Positions 47,340 through 58,335 of a DNA stretch of 64,000 nt are shown in pieces. A program made the translations under genes and the position numbers. The stretch is from Anaeramoeba flamelloides (Eukaryota > Metamonada > Anaeramoebidae). Below the pieces are notes generated by a model. It was not told where the DNA came from and made no database searches. It saw only the letters and a list, made by a program, of their open reading frames with translations. The DNA lies in NCBI GenBank assembly GCA_027625915.1, contig JANTQA010000047.1, positions 13,950,001-14,014,000 of the forward strand. The letters are read 5' to 3'. Every line of letters starts with the position of its first letter. The stretch's first letter is position 1.

Positions 47340-49750
47340 TTAAAATCTGAACTAAATTAAATAGTTTTGAAGAAAAAAAAAATGAAAAGTCCAATTTTCA
47401 ATATTAGACTTGATTGGGTACAAACCCCACCTTATACTTCGAATTTTGGTGCAAATACAAAATTGAATGACTTGGCAACTTTTTTCAGATTCTTGCTTTT
47501 TACATCTTCGATGATATCAATTATGTTATGTGGATATTTTTTTTTCAAATAAGGGGTTTGTTTTTATAAAAATAATTTCATCTGATTTACAATCTGGGAT
47601 TCTCGAAAAAAATTTGTTTTGTAACTGTACTTAGTATTGTTTTTTTGGTTCTTAGATGATAGATCTTTGACTTGGAATGATTTTTAAAGTTTAGTGTTTA
47701 TATTTAAAATTAAACACTTGGTGCTTATTTTTTCACAATTTGAATTGGTTGGTGGAAATAACCAGAACAATATTTAATGGTTACTTTGTGATTTTAAGGT
47801 TATTGATTAAAATTTTCATTTACTCTTTTTTTGTTTAGTGATTTTCTAACATTCATTTTTATTTTTTTCCCAAAATTGTGTAAAAGGAAAAAAAGTGAAA
47901 GATAAGAATGGTTTTATATTTTTTGGAAATTTTAAAAAAAGAAGATAAAGGTTAATATCTTTGACCAATGAAAGATTGTTTTTTTTTTTAATTTAAAATT
48001 ATTCTTGTTATTCAAAAAAAAAAAAATTTGAAAATGTTTTCCTTGTTCAAAAGTTATTATCTTTGTTTTTAAAATAGTAAGGAACGTTCAAATGACTAAT
48101 AGTTATTTTAATAGAATTCTCATTTTAAAAATAAAACTCAGAAACTATCATTTAATTATTACCTTTTTTTTATTTATTAAAAAAAAACAAAATTACAAAA
48201 TTAATTGATTACTCAAACGATATAGGTAATTTTTTACTTGGTCATCCAACTAAAAAGTCCAACTTATTATTATCTTTAGTAATTTTTTTAAAATCAGAAC
48301 ATAGATTGTCTACCAAACACTCAAAATTTTGAAATAAATTGGATTTTTTTGATTTTTTTCTAGCTTCCTATATAAAAATTTTGTAGAGTATTAATTAGTA
48401 GTATATACTATAAAAATGAAAAAAGGGTGGAAATTGGTTACATAAAATTCACCCATAAATCAATATTATTATGTTTATGAGAAGATGTTTTTAACATAAA
48501 AACATAACCTTGCACTTTATATAAAGAATATCATAAACCTAGAAATAGATAATATACTCACTAGTTTGTGTGGAATTAATCATTCTTGGAAAAAAAAACT
48601 ATTTTTTTTTAGATTTAAGAATATATTCTTATTTACAACAAACAACCAGAATTTTATCTTAGAAATTATTCAAAAGTGAGAATAATTTTTAGAATATAAT
48701 TATTAAATGAACAAGAAAATCATAATTTTTATATTTTTTTCTTTTTTTTTTTCAATTGTTAAATTTCCGTTTTATTGGGAAGAAGAGTTACTAAATAGAA
48801 AAATCAAGTGGTTATCTACTAATACTGGAAACACATAAACTAGTTGTTTTGGGTAACATAAAAAGAAAAAGAAAAAAAAAACAAAAACTGGAACGATCCA
48901 AAAAAGATTCAATCAAAAAGAAAAAAATGGCAGCTACTAAATAACTACCTCTCAAAAAAATATTTATGATTTATTAGAAATAATTAAATGACAAAATTTT
49001 AAATAAAAGTATCGGGTTTTTTTTTGAGTTACCTTGATAAAAATGGGATCTTGGTTTTGCTTTTTGATTTTTTACCAACTAACTTTGAAAAATATTTTTT
49101 CTTTGTTTTTTAACTTGCTTTTTTTTTTTTTTTTTTTTTTTTTCTTTTTGTTTATTCAACCAATAAAAATTTTGAACTTATTCGATTCCAAAAATATTTT
49201 AATTTCTTTTTCATCGAATTATTAATTTAACATTAGTAATCAGAGTTGAAAGTGGATCTCAGATCACTCCCTCCAATTAATAGTATAAAAAAATCATCAT
49301 TTTTTATTGAAATATCTTAACAAATATTTAGAAGTAGGAATAATTAGAGAAAATATATATTCCTTATATCCTGGGTAATAAATAATAATTCAAATAAAAT
49401 ATCTTCTATATTTTAATTATTTTATAATTTTTAATTTCTATAAGTAGTTTATAATAATATTTTCATTAACTATTTCAAAAATTGAAAAGGGTTAAACAAG
49501 AATTTCTTTTTTTTTTTTGTACATATCGATAAAAATATAAAGTCATTATTTTTTAATTTTTTTTAGATGTAAAAATTCAAAAAGATGAAAAAATCTATAA
49601 TCTCAAATAAATTTCTGATAATTTTTTACTTTTTTTAGTTTTTTTTCTTTTTTATTAAATCTTTTTTGGGGACTTTTTGTGATGGTTATGTTAATATATA
49701 TGTAGATATGTATGTATTTTAAAAAATTTAGATAATTTATTTTAGGAGTA
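47340..49750. other. Intergenic upstream of eL20
   Basis: 47400-47540 has a more mixed base composition than its surroundings and may be the promoter/5' UTR of eL20. The open frames there have no similarity. Long T runs near 49119-49143. Confidence 0.35.
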
Positions 49751-49947
49751 CAGTCAGTTCCACTTTTAAGGCACAAACTTTCAACGGAATTTAAGGCACA
49801 AAAAAATCTCAAATTAAGGTACAAAATTTGGAATTTTTTTTTTTACAATTTATTTTTACTAGAATTTGAATTTTGTGCTTTAATTTGAGATTTTTATTGT
49901 GCCTTAAATTTCGCTGAAAGGATGTGCCTTAAAAGTGAAACTGACTG
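49751..49947. mobile_element. Palindromic 196-bp MITE, copy 4 (best preserved)
   Basis: TA at 49749-49750 and 49948-49949 flank CAGTCAGTTCCACTTTTAAG and the inverse AAAAGTGAAACTGACTG. The inner arms GGCACAAACTTTCAACGGAA and TTTCGCTGAAAGGATGTGCC pair almost perfectly, and the loop centre is near 49840. Confidence 0.85.
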
Positions 49948-49949
49948 TA

Positions 49950-51202
49950 TTTATTTATTTTTTTTTTTTTTAATAAATATTAGAGTCTAAAGTAGGTCAA
50001 AATCTGATTTATATCAAGTCTTAATCCACAACTTATGTTCAACTGATCCCCCAGAATTATTTGTAAAAAATCGAATAAAATAAAAATATTTTCAATTTTA
50101 TTTTTTTTTAGTTTTGAAAATTATATTAATTTTAATATTAAGTAAACGTAACTAATTTAGTTTTTTATTTCTTGAAAAATTTGAAAGAAAAGATAAAAAC
50201 CCAATTTGTTTGTATAATAAAAAAATAAATTAAATTGAAATAATTTACTAAAAAGATATATACACCTCTTTTTTTCATATACCAAGCAACAAAACATTAC
50301 AATATAAGAATTTTAAACATTGGGAAAGAATCTATATTATTCTTCGGTTTATATCTAGAAATAACATTGTCTTTTTTGTTATTTATTTTGTTAAAAAAAA
50401 GGCTAAATCCAAAAATTAGATTGATTATGGTTTTATTATAATCAAAATAGAATTAAAAATAATACATAATACCAAAACTTAAATAAGTTCTCTTCCTCCA
50501 AGTTTGAGATTTAATCATGAAGTACCTGAATAAAAGTTAATTTTATCGGTTTTTTGATTCCATAATTTTTCCTTTCATCTGAAATTAGATTTAAGATTTT
50601 AACAATTGATCATAATTAAGTTTGAGGAATTTCAGTTTCATATATCTTCATTGATCTGTGAACAACAAGTCAAAAAATAATTGAAAAATTTTCCTTTTCA
50701 CGACCATCTTTTTATTAAAACCAATTTGCAACTTTTTTTCGATCCTGATTAAACTAAACTCAAACTTTACAATTAGCATTTTGTCATTCGAAATCAAGTT
50801 TTAATAATATATTCTCAATGTTCCAAAACATAACATTCTTGGGTGGTATAGTCAAAAACTTGATTACAAATGAGGAAATGTTAATTAAAGTAGTTGTATA
50901 ATCTAAATGAAAATAATCAATTTTCTTTTTGTGAAAAGGGAAGGGAAATGAAAAATATTTTTCACTTCCATAATTGTTAAAAATAGAAAAAAGTCAACCG
51001 AAAAATATCAAAAATTAATATCTTTGCCGTTTTTAAGAAAAGAAAGGAACAAAATGCATTTGCCGAATAAAAGATAAAATATTCACAAAATCATTTTCAA
51101 AAAAGTTTTACTTTTCTCGACAAACGTGCACACAAATTTTCAGTCACTTAAATAGTCTAATCCAGACCAACGAAAAAAAAAACAAAAAACAAAAACCAAG
51201 AC
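49950..51202. other. Intergenic upstream of the UNC93-like gene
   Basis: 50395-50720 is the second copy of the dispersed repeat at 21645-22230. The final 200 bp before the ATG contain CA-rich leader-like sequence. No other gene seen. Confidence 0.4.
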
Positions 51203-52834
51203 ATGGACTCAAACAACGAGAACAGAATAAATGATCAATTGGAAGACATAACATCACCAACCATTAATTCCATTTTAAATGAGATTAGTTCTGAAGTTGA
51301 ACCAACATCCAACTCTGATCAGAACAATAACGGTTCTGGGCCAAGCACCATTTTTGGATCTTCTCGGGATCAAAATCTTCTTAAAGAGCATGGGTACCAA
51401 AAAACCCAATACAGGGCAGGCAGTGGGGAAAGAAAAAAGTCCTTGAGAGTGACACTATTAAGGGTCCTTCAAATGGGTCTTGGTTTCTCGATTGTCTTTT
51501 CTTCATTCAATTCGACACAAAATTTAATGACTCGGATTCATGGCTCGTATGGTTATCGGTCTTTGGCCCTTTTGTATTCTGTGTTTGGGTTTTCAAATTT
51601 GTTCATTCCGCCTGTGGTAATTAAAATCGGCGCCAAGCTTTCGATGGTTATCGGTGCAATTTTTTATGTTTTGTATATAATCTCCAACATCTGGTTTGTT
51701 CCCTTTTTTTACTATCTGGCATCGGGGCTCCTTGGCCTTGGTGCGTCTCTGTTATGGAGCGGCAATGGTGCGTATATTGTGCAGGTCTCAGAGAAGGAAC
51801 AATTGGGGTTAGTGTCCGGCGTCTTTTGGGGGATGTTCCAGTGTAACCAAATCTTTGGAAATTTATTAGCTGCAATTATAATCAATGCGGGCAAATCGAA
51901 TTCCGTTCTTTTCACGATCCTTACGTGTGTTGGCGCATTTGGATGGGTTTTTTTACTATTTTTACCAAACACCAAGAAGATACAAAAGAAAAACGACAAT
52001 GCAGATTTTGAATCAGAAAAGGCCAAGATCAAAAACTTTGAAAATAAAAAAAGTTCAAGCCCAAGCGAAAGAGAAATTGAAAGTGAAGGTGAAAAAGAGA
52101 AAGAGGAAGAGAAAGAGAAAGAGAAAAAGAAAAAGAAAAGGCAATTGGAAGAGAAAAGAAAGGAGACAAACAAAACAAAAGTAAAAGCAAAAGCAAAAGG
52201 AGATTCACAACCAAAAACGAAAAGCAAATTAAAAGAAAACCTAATGATGACTTTTAGATTATTTACTGAAAAAAGAATGAAATATTTAATTTTAATCCAA
52301 ATCTTTTCTGGTATTACCCAAACAATATACTTTGGCGTAGTGCCTTCAAAAATCGAAAAAAAGTGGCTTTCATATGTAATGGCAGTATTTGGTGGAATTG
52401 ATGTTCTTGGTGGAATCATAAATGGAAAGCTCTCGGACAATATCGGCAAATGGCCGATTATCATTGCTGCGTCGTTTGCCAATATCGCTGGGGGTGTTAT
52501 AATATTGTTTGCATCAAAGAAGAGGATATGGTTATACTTCCTCGGGCAGGCCTTTTTTGGCTATTCAGATTCAGGGTTTAATACCCAAATTTATTCAATT
52601 CTAGGGCTATTGTTTAATAATGATGAAGAATCCGCCTTTGCAATGTTTAAATTAGTTCAGAGTTTGTCAACAGCTGCAGTTTTCTATTACGGAAACTATT
52701 TGGGTTTGTTCCAAAATATATGTATATTATGGGCTTTTCTTTTAGCTGGCCTAGTCTTTTTGTTCTATCTAGATTTTAAAATTGAGAAAATAGATCAGAA
52801 AAAAAGAAAAAAATATAAATCCATCCAAGTCTAA
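51203..52834 (+). CDS. UNC93-like major-facilitator membrane protein, 543 aa
   Basis: A polytopic protein of the UNC93 branch of the MFS. The first half shows the family pattern LGFSIVFSSFNSTQNLMT, GYRSLALLYSVFGFSNLF, a second helix pair (about 145-165), and YYLASGLLGLGASLLWSGNG followed by AYIVQVSEKEQLG. Two more helices end near residue 254. A cytosolic loop of about 100 residues (255-355), rich in Lys/Glu (EEEKEKEKKKKK), then separates the halves. The second half has helices at about 358-380, 390-406, 418-437, 442-468, 482-500 and 505-523. The N-terminal 84 residues are hydrophilic and Asn/Ser-rich. UNC93 proteins in animals regulate channels or escort receptors, and many protist members are uncharacterised, so substrate and compartment cannot be given. 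Single exon. The ATG at 51203 is the first in frame. Confidence 0.88.
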   Translation: MDSNNENRINDQLEDITSPTINSILNEISSEVEPTSNSDQNNNGSGPSTIFGSSRDQNLLKEHGYQKTQYRAGSGERKKSLRVTLLRVLQMGLGFSIVFSSFNSTQNLMTRIHGSYGYRSLALLYSVFGFSNLFIPPVVIKIGAKLSMVIGAIFYVLYIISNIWFVPFFYYLASGLLGLGASLLWSGNGAYIVQVSEKEQLGLVSGVFWGMFQCNQIFGNLLAAIIINAGKSNSVLFTILTCVGAFGWVFLLFLPNTKKIQKKNDNADFESEKAKIKNFENKKSSSPSEREIESEGEKEKEEEKEKEKKKKKRQLEEKRKETNKTKVKAKAKGDSQPKTKSKLKENLMMTFRLFTEKRMKYLILIQIFSGITQTIYFGVVPSKIEKKWLSYVMAVFGGIDVLGGIINGKLSDNIGKWPIIIAASFANIAGGVIILFASKKRIWLYFLGQAFFGYSDSGFNTQIYSILGLLFNNDEESAFAMFKLVQSLSTAAVFYYGNYLGLFQNICILWAFLLAGLVFLFYLDFKIEKIDQKKRKKYKSIQV

Positions 52835-55088
52835 TCATTTTTTCAAAATGAATTTTTCATAATGTTCGCCCATATTCCATGCATCCGTATACTAATAATT
52901 TATCGAAATTACGAAAGTATGCCAGAGATGGAAATAAATGCGATATTTATTTAGTTATATAAATATATTTACCTAGACACATTATATATAATTAATACTA
53001 TGTTTACATAATTGCATCAAATATATTAACTAACCCGAAATTAAGATCTTATTTTTATTTATAAAATAATTAAAGAGGGATTTTTAATTTCAACAAATTA
53101 AATATTTTTTATTTTTAATAATCGTTTTAAATTATCCTTTTCATTTTGTCTTTTGTATTTTGTATTTTGTTTTCTTCCTTCTTTTATTTCCAAAAAAAAA
53201 TATTTATTTTTTTTTAATTATACTTAGTTTTGGTCATTCTCCAAGTGGTAATTATGTTCTGATTTGGTAAAATATCATATTGATTGAAATTTTTTTCCTA
53301 TTCCATGGAATTTAAAATCAAGAAATAGTTTTCTTCAAAAAAAAATACTAATGAAAAGTTTTATTATCTACAAAAGACAAAAAATTTTTTCATTCATTTT
53401 TTGGAGGATTTTTCAGAATGGGAAACATTTCACATAAGTTTTTTTGTGAAATGGTATATTCACATTCATCTTTGAATCAAATATTTATAATTCTATATTA
53501 TTCTGATATCAATTGAAACAAAAAAAGGGTTTAATAATATGTGGATCCACATACCAGGAGTATAGCTATCTTTTTTTTGAATTCTAACTCATTGCGAAAC
53601 TTTAAACCAAGATCAAATTATTGAAATTCAGACCAATGAGGGAAACATGTCAATATGATTACAATAATAATACGTATGAAAGAATATTCTTGAAATAATT
53701 TTTACAGAAGAATTATTCGGATTTTGAAAAATTAAATTGTAATTTTTTGAGTAAGACTTCTAATATAAGTATTTTTTTATTTTTTTGAAAATAAAAATTA
53801 CCTTTTTTTAAAAAATTTTTACTTCTGACAAAAAAAAAATTGAAAAAAAATTAATTAATATACTTTAACTATTGATATTGGCCAGGGATCTAACTTCAAA
53901 ATCTAATTAAAATCTGAATCGAGTATGCGATTTCCAAAAAAAAAAAAAAAATCGAGCAAAGTTATTTTAAAATATCTTTATTGAACTATTTCCTTAAAAA
54001 ATATTTAAATATACAAAATCTTTCAAAACGATTGTTTGATGTATTTTTGGTCATTATTCAGTTTTTTAGTTATTACATAAATAAAAGATATTAAATTTTC
54101 TGATCTCGATTTTATCTGATATTTTTTAGGGGTGAAAATTGGTGTTTATTTTTTCTTTGTGATCGAAAAATCGTTTACATAACTTTTTTATTCTCCACAA
54201 ATTTTCGTTATATAATGGAAGTATATAATTATAATTTTTTAAAAAAAAATAATCCTTGGTTATCTTTATATATTTTGAGTTTATTATTGTAATTATTCTT
54301 ACTTTGTTTTCTATGAAAAAAGTGTTTTTTTTTTTCCATTTTTTAAAACTATTTTAATGAAAATATTTAGAAATAAATACTATATTTATTGATTCAATCA
54401 TTATTAATATTAAACTTAATTTGTTATTGTCAATTAAAAAATATACACCACTAAAAAATATTATTTTTTCCAATGTGTAAAAAACAAAAAAGGTACACTT
54501 GTGCGAAAAACCTTATGTGTATAGATAATACCTGACTACAAAAAACCTTAACGAGTTAAAAATGCAGATGAAATTTTATGTAATGTATTCAAGAGAGTAA
54601 ATAAAGGTTATTAAAACCACCAAATGACAAGAATTTTTATTGTTTTTTAAGGTGTAATACTGAAACCAATTAAAAAATATTTTTATTATTGATGATAAAC
54701 TAAACTATATCGAAAAATGTTGACTCGCTTTATAATGTCACTAGAAGTAGTTTTTTGAGGTTTATTAAAATATTCTTATCTGCAAATATTTTTAAATTTT
54801 TGGATAAGAATCATTTTTTCTAATTGTGTATAGTTTTGATTTAGTTTTTCTTTTTTTGTTATTGATTTGGTTTTTCTTTTTTTTTTTTCTTTTTCTTTTT
54901 TTTTTTTTTTTAGAAACTTTTTTTTTTGATGAAAATATTTGGAAAAAAAAAAGATCTTTGAAAAGACAAATAATCACAAAGAAAATTGAATCTAGTGTAA
55001 TGTCTTTTAAAATGAAATTAATTATAAGGAAAATATCTTGTTGTTAACTTTTTTTCAGTTAAAGTTTAGTAATAAAAAACTCGAAATG
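52835..55088. other. Intergenic downstream of the UNC93-like gene
   Basis: 53930-54520 contains the partner, in reverse orientation, of the element at 34246-34850 (shared TAAACACCAATTTT and AAAAATATCAG blocks). No gene seen. Open frames around 54800-55050 are homopolymer artefacts. Confidence 0.4.
53930..54520. repeat. Second copy of the 34246-34850 element
   Basis: The reverse complement of 54050-54190 matches 34560-34715 closely (AAAGTTATG, AATAAACACCAATTTTTMACM, ATATCAGWTAAAATYGAGAT, AATATCTTTTATTTATGTAA). Similarity continues weakly to 53930 and around 54480-54520 (GGTACACTTGTG against GGTACACATGT). Confidence 0.55.
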
Positions 55089-55293
55089 CCCATTATAAAA
55101 AATGTAACTCACTTTTTTTGAGTTTTTGGTTTTATTTTTTTTTAATTTTTAAAATATTAGGTTTTTATAATTTAGATTGATTTAGAAGTGAATTACAAAT
55201 CATTTTTATTTCTTAGTTGTTCTTGAATACTAAAAGGGTATTTTTTTTTTTTTTCAATTTATTATTTTAGGCGAGTCACAATTTTTGAAATGG
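55089..55293. mobile_element. Inverted-repeat MITE, about 205 bp
   Basis: The left end CCCATTATAAAAAATGTAAC(TCAC) and the right end in reverse complement CCATTTCAAAAATTGTGACT(CGCC) match. A solo end of the same type stands at 59547-59571 (GCCATTTTAAAAAATGTAAC). The interior (55145-55250) is also present at 35785-35905. Confidence 0.55.
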
Positions 55294-55839
55294 TGTTTAT
55301 TTTCCAGTCAAGTGGAACAAGTTTTAATGAATGAATTGTATATTTTTAAAAAGTGTGGATGATTATTTGAAGAAAAAATATATTAAAATTTCATAATTGA
55401 ATTCATTTTGACAATTTTTTTTTTTTTAAAAAAAAAAACCTAACTCATATAAATTTTATTATTTTTATTCCAAGATCTATTGTTACTAAATTAAAGTATG
55501 TTATTCAATTGTTATTGAAATAGGGAAAATAATTGTAGTGAAACTATTGTTATTTCTATTGGTATTTTTATTTGATCTTAAAGAGGAGATCAAAAAGAAC
55601 ATTGATGCTTTTTTAATGTGACTAAGGATTTTTGTTTTTCAATTTTTTAACAAAGCATTTAGATTGATTAGATTTAAAGAATACAAATATCAACTATTCC
55701 CGAATGAATATTATTCTACTTATTTCTTATTTGTTTTTCAAAGGTCAATTATAAAAAATAATTGATATTTGAAAAAAATGTTGGTTCACCTTTTAGAGAA
55801 ACAAAGTTTATTTCAAAACAAATAACAAGAAAAAAATCT

Positions 55840-56160
55840 TTCAAGCATTAATTTTAAACCAAGACAACTTGAAATATATGAAAATATTGATTATTTTTTA
55901 AGGGTATGTACTTCCTATTAAAAAAATAGATTAATTTTTTCAAAATAAATCAAAAGGGAAAAATCTTAATGTTTTAAATTTAAACTGTGATAGTTTGAAA
56001 TTATTTTCATTAATTAATTATGTTGAAATCTATGATTTTACTCTTAATTTTTCTTTCGGTGAATTTAAGTATAATACCACTTGGAGTTTAATTTTAGGTT
56101 CTTCAATAATAATAATAAAAAAAGTAATTTTTTTTTTTTTTTTTTTTGATTAAAAATGGA
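55840..56160 (+). mobile_element. LINE 3' end, copy 3
   Basis: TGAAAATATTGATTATTTTT and AACTGTGATAGTTTGAAATT(ATTTTCATT) are shared in order with 7330-7480 of LINE copy 1, where they encode the IENIDNFLL part and the 3' tail. No open frame survives. A T run at 56124-56147 follows. Confidence 0.55.
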
Positions 56161-56169
56161 AATTGTTTT

Positions 56170-56637
56170 TTAAATATTCCAAACAATAAATTTGTTAAAA
56201 TTAAAAAAAAAAAATAATAATGATCGAGTTTTTACTATCAATGTATATTTTTGAAAATAAACCAATTTTTCAAGAAATTTCCCTTTAAAAGGAGAGAGAA
56301 AAAAATAAAAAATGACAAGTAATAAATCAACTAACAAATAAATCGATGGTTTCTTGTTGTAAAATATCAGATGGAAAACTTTAAATATTCCTATATTATT
56401 CAAAAATATTTAATAATTAGTCTGTGGTATTATAGAAAATTAGATTTGTACAAATAGTTTGAAAATTAACATAATTCAAAATTTTGTTCAATATTAAATA
56501 AAAATAAAATTCTAATATTATTTTATTAAATAAATAGACGAATCTACGTATAAGGGTACATTTATGTATTAAAAGAGATATTATATATTTCTTCAATGGG
56601 GTAACTTTAATTTTATCAAAATATTGTGTAAAATAAA
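56170..56637. other. Intergenic downstream of the PLP enzyme gene
   Basis: Nothing recognised apart from AT-rich sequence that probably includes the 3' UTR of the gene ending at 56638. Confidence 0.35.
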
Positions 56638-58335
56638 TTACAAAAATGTAAAATCCTGTTCCTTCTCAACAAATTTCATTTTAATTACTTGTATTAAATA
56701 ATCCACATGCTCGAACGTTGTACCGTATCCTAAAGAAGCTCTTATTGCGCCCAAAGGTTTATTATTAATGAAAACTATATCATCTCCGCATGACTCCTTT
56801 TCTTCGGCAGCCTCTTGCAGATCGTTTTCATTGATATCGAAATATTGTGTGCATGCGCCGGGGTTACAATTGCAGCCAGTTCTCAGATTTATTCCTTCAC
56901 TTTCTAAGGTTTCTTGCACATCATTGAAATTTAGATAATTTCTCTTTGGATTTAATATATTAAAAGCCACTATCCCACCTTGTTTATTAAAATTATTATC
57001 TTGTTGAAGATCCCATTTGCCATAAATCTCAACAACTGGGTTACCATTGCCCCATTTAAATTTTAGTAATTCTTCGACGAGATATTTACCAAGATAATAA
57101 ATGTGCTTTGAGATATGATCAATACCAAGATTTTCTATAAATTGAAGTCCATATTTGGCTGCGATTATATCTAAAAATGGTAAAGTTCCATCTTCAAATT
57201 TGGTTGATGGGTTTGGATGCCTTACACAAAACGTGGAACAATCAGATACAAGCACCACTGTACCGCCACCGAAATAAGATTTTTGTAATAAGTGAACAAT
57301 ATCATTATTAATGATCAGTGCGCCAAGTCCAGTGGGATAGCCAAACATTTTATAGAAGGACAAAGTCACAAAATCTGCTGGGTATTTTCCTAAATCTAAT
57401 TTGTTTGATGGCAAATAGGCTGCTGCGTCTAACAAGACAAGCCAATTTTTGCTCTTTATGGATTGGAAATCTTTGATCCAATTTAAATCATATTTTGATC
57501 CATCAAAATTTGATTCAGCTGGATAAGCAAACAAATTAAATGTTACCTCTTCTTCTTCTTCTTCCTCTTCACCTTCACCATTTTCGTTTTTGTTTTTGTT
57601 TTCATTTTCATTCCAATTCTCTTTTTCATCTTTAATAAATTGTTGGACACCCTCTTCTTTTAAAGATAGAAAAGAGGATTGTTTTAATAACGCATATTCA
57701 CGAATGCCAATTACAGAATTATGGTTTTGGTTCAAATACGCAAATTTTGAATCCCTTGAAAATGGGAAAGTCTCTCCAACTAACTTTAAGGCCTGTGTTG
57801 TTCCAGAAGTGAACACGACTGAATACTGAGAAGGGTTTGTGTTAAAATATTCCAACAGTTTGCTTCGGAATTTCTCAATTAAATCGTTTGTTTTGAGGCT
57901 TGGCTGAGATCGTGAATGTGCATTTGCATAAAAATGTTTCGAGAAATCAGAATAACTTTGCTTTAGGATGCTAATCGGATATGGCGCCGCACCTGTGTAA
58001 TCTAAATACACCTTATTCTGAAGATGAAAATGTTCTTCATCGTTGATTTCTTTGAGCTTGCCTTGGGAATAGCCATAATCGGATCCATGTGCCTGGATGT
58101 ATTGTTTTTCTCTTGAATCAGAATACAGCCTTGATCTTTTTAAGGCCAACTCTATTGCTTCTTTTGTTCTTTTCCCTTCTGAAAAGATCATGCCTACTTC
58201 ATTATTCGAGAGAGATGGACTTTTAGTCAACAAAAAATAGGTGATCGCGATTAGTAAAAAAATTGCTAACAAGCCGGCAAACACACGCTTTTGTTTTTTT
58301 TTGTGTCCCATTTTGAAAAACATTTTCGGTAGCAT
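56638..58335 (-). CDS. Molybdenum-cofactor-sulfurase-like PLP enzyme with N-terminal membrane anchor
   Basis: A class V aminotransferase/NifS-like protein of 565 residues, closest to the N-terminal sulfurase domain of MOCOS/ABA3, which takes sulfur from cysteine and passes it to Mo cofactor. Visible motifs: VYLDYTGAAPYP (about 109), YSVVFTSGTTQALKLVGE, LNQNHNSVIGIREYA (PLP-stacking His), LVLLDAAAYLPS, SFYKMFGYPTGLGALI with the Schiff-base lysine (about 328), YFGGGTV, FEDGTLPFLDIIA, the active-site loop RTGCNCNPGAC (about 487), and INNKPLGAIRASLGYGTTFE. The family's C-terminal MOSC domain is absent. Residues 17-36 (RVFAGLLAIFLLIAITYFLL) after a basic stretch form a signal-anchor helix, unusual for this enzyme. 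An acidic Asn/Glu insert lies at about 240-262. Three ATGs (M1, M5, M9) precede the helix; the first is used here. Alternative: a MOCOS-like cysteine desulfurase of other substrate. Single exon. Confidence 0.87.
   Translation of the reverse strand: MLPKMFFKMGHKKKQKRVFAGLLAIFLLIAITYFLLTKSPSLSNNEVGMIFSEGKRTKEAIELALKRSRLYSDSREKQYIQAHGSDYGYSQGKLKEINDEEHFHLQNKVYLDYTGAAPYPISILKQSYSDFSKHFYANAHSRSQPSLKTNDLIEKFRSKLLEYFNTNPSQYSVVFTSGTTQALKLVGETFPFSRDSKFAYLNQNHNSVIGIREYALLKQSSFLSLKEEGVQQFIKDEKENWNENENKNKNENGEGEEEEEEEEVTFNLFAYPAESNFDGSKYDLNWIKDFQSIKSKNWLVLLDAAAYLPSNKLDLGKYPADFVTLSFYKMFGYPTGLGALIINNDIVHLLQKSYFGGGTVVLVSDCSTFCVRHPNPSTKFEDGTLPFLDIIAAKYGLQFIENLGIDHISKHIYYLGKYLVEELLKFKWGNGNPVVEIYGKWDLQQDNNFNKQGGIVAFNILNPKRNYLNFNDVQETLESEGINLRTGCNCNPGACTQYFDINENDLQEAAEEKESCGDDIVFINNKPLGAIRASLGYGTTFEHVDYLIQVIKMKFVEKEQDFTFL

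Noticed and set aside
46909-47394. 161-codon frame across the eL20 intron
   Set aside because: It reads through the TTTTTG-repeat intron and overlaps both real exons in another frame.
51712-52482. 256-codon antisense frame in the UNC93-like gene
   Set aside because: Mirror of the membrane-protein frame and of its Lys/Glu loop, with no similarity of its own.
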